From Capsicum annuum (Eukaryota; Streptophyta; Magnoliopsida; Solanales; Solanaceae), in contig NC_061121.1 of assembly GCF_002878395.1 (NCBI RefSeq), positions 44,046,023-44,110,022 on the forward strand: a DNA stretch of 64,000 bases, in the 5' to 3' direction. Positions 59,101-64,000 of this stretch are shown here, in pieces (the first letter of the stretch is position 1; the number at the start of each line of letters is the position of its first letter). The notes beneath the pieces were generated by a model. It had not been told where the DNA came from and made no database searches. It saw only the letters and a list, made by a program, of their open reading frames with translations. The position numbers were made by a program, and so were the translations under genes.

Positions 59101-59956
59101 TATAACCACCTTAAGTATCCACTCTGGGCTCTTTCTCTAGTTTGAAGGAAGAAAAAAAATAACATTCTGAGTCAACACTTCCTCTACGGACTACCATACA
59201 ATTCAAAAATTGTACCACCACATTAGTCTACCATCACGAAAGGGTAAATCATTCTTAATCAACGGTTATTCAACTATAAATATTTAATCATAAAAGTCAC
59301 CCTCACTCTGTCCTCTAACCTTATGACTTTATATCACAAACTTCTTGGTCTAATTTCACTACCAATAGGTCATGACACTGACACTCTAACTTATACTACT
59401 ACTCGGGAGGAAATAAAGTTCCAACAAGCAAAAGAACAATAAGATGAACAACACGTTACTAGTGAATCAAAATAGGCCTCACACGTCTTCACTAGACTTT
59501 TATTTTCAACAACACAATGATATCAATATTACAAGAGATAGAAACTTGATACACAATATTCAATGACTCAAGAATACACATCTTACTCTTGTCTTAATTG
59601 AACGCCTCAGAAGAACTAGGACACAATTTTACACAAGGGAACTCCTCTCCCATCCTTTATAGGACTTCTGAAATTTCTGCTACATAATCAGAGAATATAT
59701 GGAAACACCAGAGTGAGGAAGAAGTTAGGATAACTTTTCTTTTCGTATGGGTGACACCATAGCACGAATTAGAGTATGAAGGAGGAACATTCTAACTCTA
59801 TAGCACGGACTAGAACATGAAGAAAGAGAGACATTCCTAAATGCTTTGTAGCCTCCTACTTATAAGTGTGGTGTGCTACACACCCATAAATAAGACTCTA
59901 CCCAACGCGATTTCGCAGACACCCTGGGACCATGAACCGTGCTTTGATACCAAGTT
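56185..59956 (-). mobile_element. C interior, no coding capacity
   Basis: The minus strand begins with TGGTATCAAAGCAC (59952-59939), the primer-binding site. The leader follows with the perfect hairpin GGTGTGTAGCACACC (59884-59870) and sequence closely resembling D's leader. It ends with AAGGGGGAGATAA (56198-56186), the polypurine tract. Between these the 3.7 kb is CA/AT-rich with many stops; the longest frame is 63 codons. I see no gag, protease, RT or integrase motif. Confidence 0.8.
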
Positions 59957-62187
59957 TGTCATGACCTAAACTGGGGCCCTGGCCATGATGAGCATTCCCG
60001 AACCTGTGGGCGTGAAACGCCCTCTGTCTATCTGGTAATCATGCATAATATTCATAAAATAAAAGATAATGCAGAAATAGAAATCTGAAATGGAAACATG
60101 GTCAATCTTAATATGATCATAATACTGAAATTGAAAAATATGTTTGAATAATAATATCTTACTCAGTCTACGAAATCTTTACTATGAACTAAACTAAACT
60201 ATCTAAAAACTAGGAAAAGGCCCCAAGTAGACCAAAACATGACTAAAGATAAATAGCTGAAAGTAAACAGGACTTCTGGAATAGAAAAGGCCCACCCCTG
60301 CACAATCTGTTCTGCGATCTGAAACATCTACTATTTATCTGGACCCCTACCTGTGTCTCAAAACCTGTAAGGAGGGGAGAGGTGTCAGCACAAATGTACT
60401 GGCACGCAAAGCAATCCAAAATAGAGTAATTGAACATATATATATATAATACGTGAGAGAAAATGTTCATCAAACATTACGCATAAAACAATTTCTGAAA
60501 AACACATGGGAACCTTCTGAAAACAAGTAACCTGTCTGTAAATCTCAAACTTTGATCTGTGAATTACTTCTGAGTTAGGTGGTATCCCTTACAAGACTGA
60601 TATTGCATAGGCGATATAAAATCCGCCATTGACTCGGCGGGGAAGCCTCCAACCCGAGTATGCTGCAAAGGTTGGAGTTCCTGAATCTGATAGGCTACAC
60701 AACACTTAAGTCAGCGTAAAATAATATACCTTGGTCGGCAATCCACGATTTTAGGCAATGAGTTGGTTGAACTCAATCCCTCTTCAGGGAACCACCTAAC
60801 ATCTCTGTATGCCCATTTTTAACCTTTTCTGTACATGCAACATTCTAAAAGTCTAAAATCATAATAGTCTAAAATGTCTATTTGTCTAAGTCTGATATGG
60901 CATTGGTCTAAATTGGTATCGTCATACGAAGACTTGCAAGTCGTGATTTTTGAGCCATAATACATTAAGCTAAATCTTTCATTTAAAGCATAATTTAGAT
61001 AACCAAAAATATCCAACTGATATAGAAGATTTTGTGATTCGAAACTCAAATCAAAAGCATACAAAAACTTCATCAACATATGGTGGTCTAGTACCTTTAG
61101 AAAATCCATGCACTCTTTGATTATATGAATTATGAACATTAAACATTCAAGCTAGATTCCCTCTTTAGTGATTTAAAACCACCTTTAAATCATAACAAGA
61201 GTTTAATCATTTCATATAGTGGTTTTCAAGGATGCATTGCAAAATAATTCATATGCCATGAGAAATCTAAAAAATTCATAGTAAGAGGGAATTCACCAAA
61301 AATAATGCTCTCAACAAGAATTAATTCTTAAATAAATGGTTTCATACATTCATATTCTCAAATCACTTTGGGGAAGGTCAAAAGACCAAAAAAATGATGT
61401 TAAAAAATTTAATACCTGAATATGTATATAGACCCTATTTTAAAACATGATTTTTCTATGACTATGAGAATTTAGGAAAACCCGCGTACCTCTATTTGGG
61501 AAAATAATGGGTGCTTCTTGAAGCCTTTGGATTGGGGATTCCGAATCTCTAATCAATTTTGAAAATCCCACGGTTGAACCTTGATTTATTTGGATTTTTA
61601 GTTTGAAACCCTTGGGAGTGTTCTTGAGAATTTTTAGATGAATGTGGATGTATTTTAGAGAATTGGGGACTGAATTTCGTGTATAAAGGTGGGAAAAGGA
61701 CCATTTTGCTCTAAAAACGGAGTGTTTAAGTCACTTGAAACCATTATATAGGCGCCACATATGATATCGCCTATGTTTATATAGGCGCCGCATATGCTTT
61801 CCAGTGGCCATGTGCGATTGGTTAGGCGACACATACTACTTTGAAAAGCCATAACTTCTTGCTCGGGTGCCAGATTTTAGCAAAATTGATATCGTTGGAA
61901 ATCTAACTCGAAAACCTATGATTTTACACATAGTAGGCTCTCTAATTCGACATATACAAAGAGTCATGGTTGATAGAAGCTGACACAAATTACATCCACT
62001 AAAATTTAATTGATCAAAATGGTTTCAACTCGTCCTTGAGTTGAAGGGCCTCTATGGTCTAAATTCATGCTCAAATGCATTCACATACTACATAAACATA
62101 CCAAATTAGAAAAGGATTTATGGCTTCGAGATTATCAACGCATCGGAATCATGGTCTATAATATAGCCAAAAAAGTGGGGCGTTACA
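59957..62187 (-). mobile_element. C 5' LTR (right copy)
   Basis: Plus-strand limits TGTCATGACCTAAACTGGGG and GTGGGGCGTTACA, 2231 bp. It aligns with the left LTR throughout; the main differences are a shorter (TA)n at 60433-60446 and fewer GCGCC-type repeats (61745-61800). The shared block is on the minus strand at about 61915-61850. Small frames inside (60243-60473, 60819-61139, 61655-61852, minus strand) are chance. Confidence 0.85.
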
Positions 62188-62192
62188 TACGT

Positions 62193-62353
62193 CATTGAGA
62201 CTTTCATCTCCTTCTTGTACTTCTCTCTGTTATAGTGAAATTCATCCTTATCTGCCTTTGGTTTTTTCTATCAAGGTTTTCTATGTAAAATTTGTGTGTT
62301 CTTATTGTTTGTTTTTATTTGTGGTATTGCTTATTCCTGTTCATTCAATAACA
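62193..62353 (+). mobile_element. Copia-type solo LTR, right part
   Basis: It continues 53850 once C is removed. CTATCAAGGTTTTCTATGTAAAA (62268-62290) resembles the 3' part of F's LTR (TTATTGGATTTCCATGTAAAA). It ends CAATAACA and is followed by CATAT (62354-62358), matching 53617-53621. No primer-binding site or internal sequence follows, so this is a solo LTR left by recombination between two LTRs. Confidence 0.7.
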
Positions 62354-62358
62354 CATAT

Positions 62359-62476
62359 CTTTTACCATTACCAACAATTTAGCCAATACATGTAGACAGT
62401 AGTAACCCTGCTAAAACCTTATCATACAAATTACAACATAAAAAACAAAGAAGTAGGGCAATTTAACAAAGTGGGA
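62359..62476. other. Pre-insertion sequence between solo LTR and element H
   Basis: 118 bp of AT-rich single-copy-looking sequence continuous with 53616 once the nested elements are removed. No exon or motif is recognised. Confidence 0.4.
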
Positions 62477-62825
62477 TGAAAACTATTGTGAAAACTAGCT
62501 TGAACAACTAGGACTCCATTAATGGATCTTCGAAGAATGAAGAGAGAACAATCACAGAATTTTATAACTGCTTTCAAGTAGTTAAAATGAGGTGCATATT
62601 CAACCTCTTATAGGCTGAGTTTTATGAGTAACTATGTTCTAGAACGTTTTTTTGTGCCAGCTCACTATGCATTTAAGCTCCACTAACGACTAAAAATTGA
62701 CTAACTAATCAATCAACTAACTCAATCATTATCTAATGCATCTAACTCATTCACTGGTAATACAATTAAACAATGAAATAGTATTTATTACTAAAACATA
62801 GTAAACCAATATAATCATCAGCACA
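62477..62825 (-). mobile_element. Element H 3' LTR
   Basis: Plus-strand limits TGAAAACTATTGTG and CATCAGCACA, 349 bp. On the minus strand it begins TGTGCTGATG right after the purine tract TTGAGAGGGAG, and carries a TATA-like CCTATAAGAGG (62614-62604). The left end is placed by the TG...CA rule and is less sure than the right. Confidence 0.6.
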
Positions 62826-64000
62826 ACTCCCTCTCAAGATATAGGGTGAAGGGTGTTAAGCACATTAAGCTTGCCTAATAGATGCAAATGTTGAGCTTGA
62901 CTTAGGCCTTTAGTCAGTAGATCAGTAACCTGGATTGAGTGTATACATACTTAGGTTCAAGCATCTTTTCATCTAGATCACCTAGAAGGAAGGCATTGTA
63001 GACATCTATTTAGAATATGTTTCAGCCTTTAGATGCAACTACAACAATGACACATCTCACTGTAACCATCTTGGCAATAGGAGAAAATGTGTCATAATAG
63101 TCCAAGACTTCTAACTGACCATAGCCCTTTGCAACCAGCCTTCCTTTATTTATCTCCACTTCCCTATTTTCCTGGTATTTGACCTTATACGCCTATATTA
63201 ATAAGCCTACTATATGTTTTCCAGGTGGAAAATCAACCACTTCCCAAGTTTGATTTTTCTCAAGATCCTAGATCTCTTTATTCATAGTAGTAACCCTTCT
63301 ATCATCTTTAGCTCCTCCTTGAAAGTCTTAGGCCCCACAGCTTGAGTAAATTTGGCCACATAACACTGACAATGAGGATTCACATGGTCATATGAAAGGT
63401 AATTTGACATAGGGTACCGGGTACCAGTCTGAGACCTTGTGATAGTAGCAAAATCTTTTATCCATGCTGGTTGTTTAGTCACTCTACTAGTTCTTCTGAG
63501 TTGAAAAATCTCAACAACAGGTGATGGATCACTATGAGGTACTTTATGAAGGTACTTCCTCTATAGTAGGGATGGAACAATTCTATCCTTCTGCTGTTGG
63601 TGATGAACATATACCAGTGTTAGGGATGCTGTCAGCCGCATCTTTATTGTCTATGTTATTATGTGAACACGAATCATGCACTACATCCAAAGAAGAACCT
63701 CAGTAAGATGGTAATAGAGAAGAATTATCAAGGTGTGCATCAATAAAAAAAAGATATGTTCTCTGATGGACACATCTCTGGACAAAAAGATCTTGCTTGT
63801 AGAAATATCCCACAATATGTAACCTTTTTACAACTTTGAGAAACCTAGCAGTATAGTAGGGATAGCTCTAACTAAAAATTTATCACCTTTAGGTAAGGCT
63901 GAGGCATGACAAAGGCATCGTATGACCCTTAGATTTGTCAACTAAGGCTCCTTGCAATACAACAATTCAAATGGAGTCTTATAGCCTAGAACTGAATGTG
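62826..64000 (-). pseudogene. Ty1/copia element H pol remnant, runs off window
   Basis: Minus strand from the edge: integrase C-terminus (GYKTPFELLYCKEP, then KGYILWDISTSKIFLSRDV, about 63990-63760), the linker including a 66-residue frame at 63482-63282 (YPMSNYLSYDHV, PKTFKEELKMIE), and RT start ([38 protein letters not shown], about 63270-63060). Near 62945 the sequence jumps to the last block of RNase H (VTDLLTKGLSQAQHLHLLGKLNV), so the RT palm with its YVDD and most of RNase H are deleted. The gag half would lie to the right of the window. Confidence 0.8.

Larger units (their letters stand above)
53851..62187 (-). mobile_element. Family C LTR element, complete but non-coding
   Basis: Two LTRs (53851-56184 and 59957-62187) surround a 3772-bp interior. 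TACGT flanks it at 53846-53850 and 62188-62192. Orientation is reverse: a primer-binding site lies beside the right LTR and a polypurine tract beside the left one. No gag or pol domain is found in any frame. LTR and leader features resemble the chromoviruses, so this is probably a large non-autonomous (LARD-like) derivative moved by a D/E2-type helper. A related fragment lies at 3273-3584. Confidence 0.85.

Noticed and set aside
56185..59956. Hidden gag-pol in the family C interior
   Set aside because: I looked for FIDD/YVDD, ISDRGTQF, CCHC and chromodomain words on both strands and found none, and the longest frame is 63 codons. A profile search could still find extreme decay.
1..64000. tRNA or rRNA genes
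   Set aside because: TGGTATCAGAGC-like matches are retrotransposon primer-binding sites beside LTRs. No cloverleaf or rRNA-like stretch was seen by eye; a tRNAscan run would be decisive.

Overview
This is plant nuclear repeat DNA with no intact protein-coding gene. It is AT-rich. Nearly all of it is degenerate LTR retrotransposons inserted into one another, with pol reading frames broken by stops and frameshifts. Families seen are Ty3/gypsy chromoviruses (Tekay/Del type: CCHC gag, DPG protease, FIDD reverse transcriptase, C-terminal chromodomain) and Ty1/copia (one close to the TNT1-94/Tork type). From remembered family resemblance this suggests a dicot, probably Solanaceae; that is an inference, and no species can be named.

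First half (1-38315). An outer gypsy element A has a 5' LTR at 348-2739 and a partial 3' LTR at 36807-38315. Between them lie a fragment of family C LTR (3273-3584), a deleted chromovirus B1 (3585-10534, + strand) and a long chromovirus D (10657-36580, - strand). D was hit twice. E1 (16501-23126) has target-site duplication TTATA, and E2 (24203-34225), the most complete element, has ACATG. Rejoining the flanks restores D's gag, zinc knuckle and leader in order.

Middle (38316-43416). Here are non-coding repeat resembling the tail and LTR of a Tat-type element, a long inverted repeat, an F-box gene fragment, MITE/hAT-like scraps and a LINE-type RNase H remnant.

Second half (43417-64000). A reverse copia element G (43417-52539) is split by a forward copia element F (44986-49766, TSD AGATC). 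A stretch that looks like the 3' end of an ordinary minus-strand gene follows (52540-53621). Next is a copia-type solo LTR (TSD CATAT), split by family C element 53851-62187 (TSD TACGT), which has 2.2-2.3 kb LTRs and a 3.8 kb interior with no coding capacity. A third copia element, H, runs off the right edge.

The most interesting signals are shared by otherwise unlike families. (1) A small hairpin 55-70 nt downstream of the primer-binding site in E2, D and the non-coding C has compensating base changes, a candidate packaging or dimerisation signal that would link C to its coding helper. (2) A block of about 70 bp in the LTRs of five families is followed by family-specific GCGAT-type short repeats. 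(3) A consensus splice donor sits at the same relative place in six LTR families.
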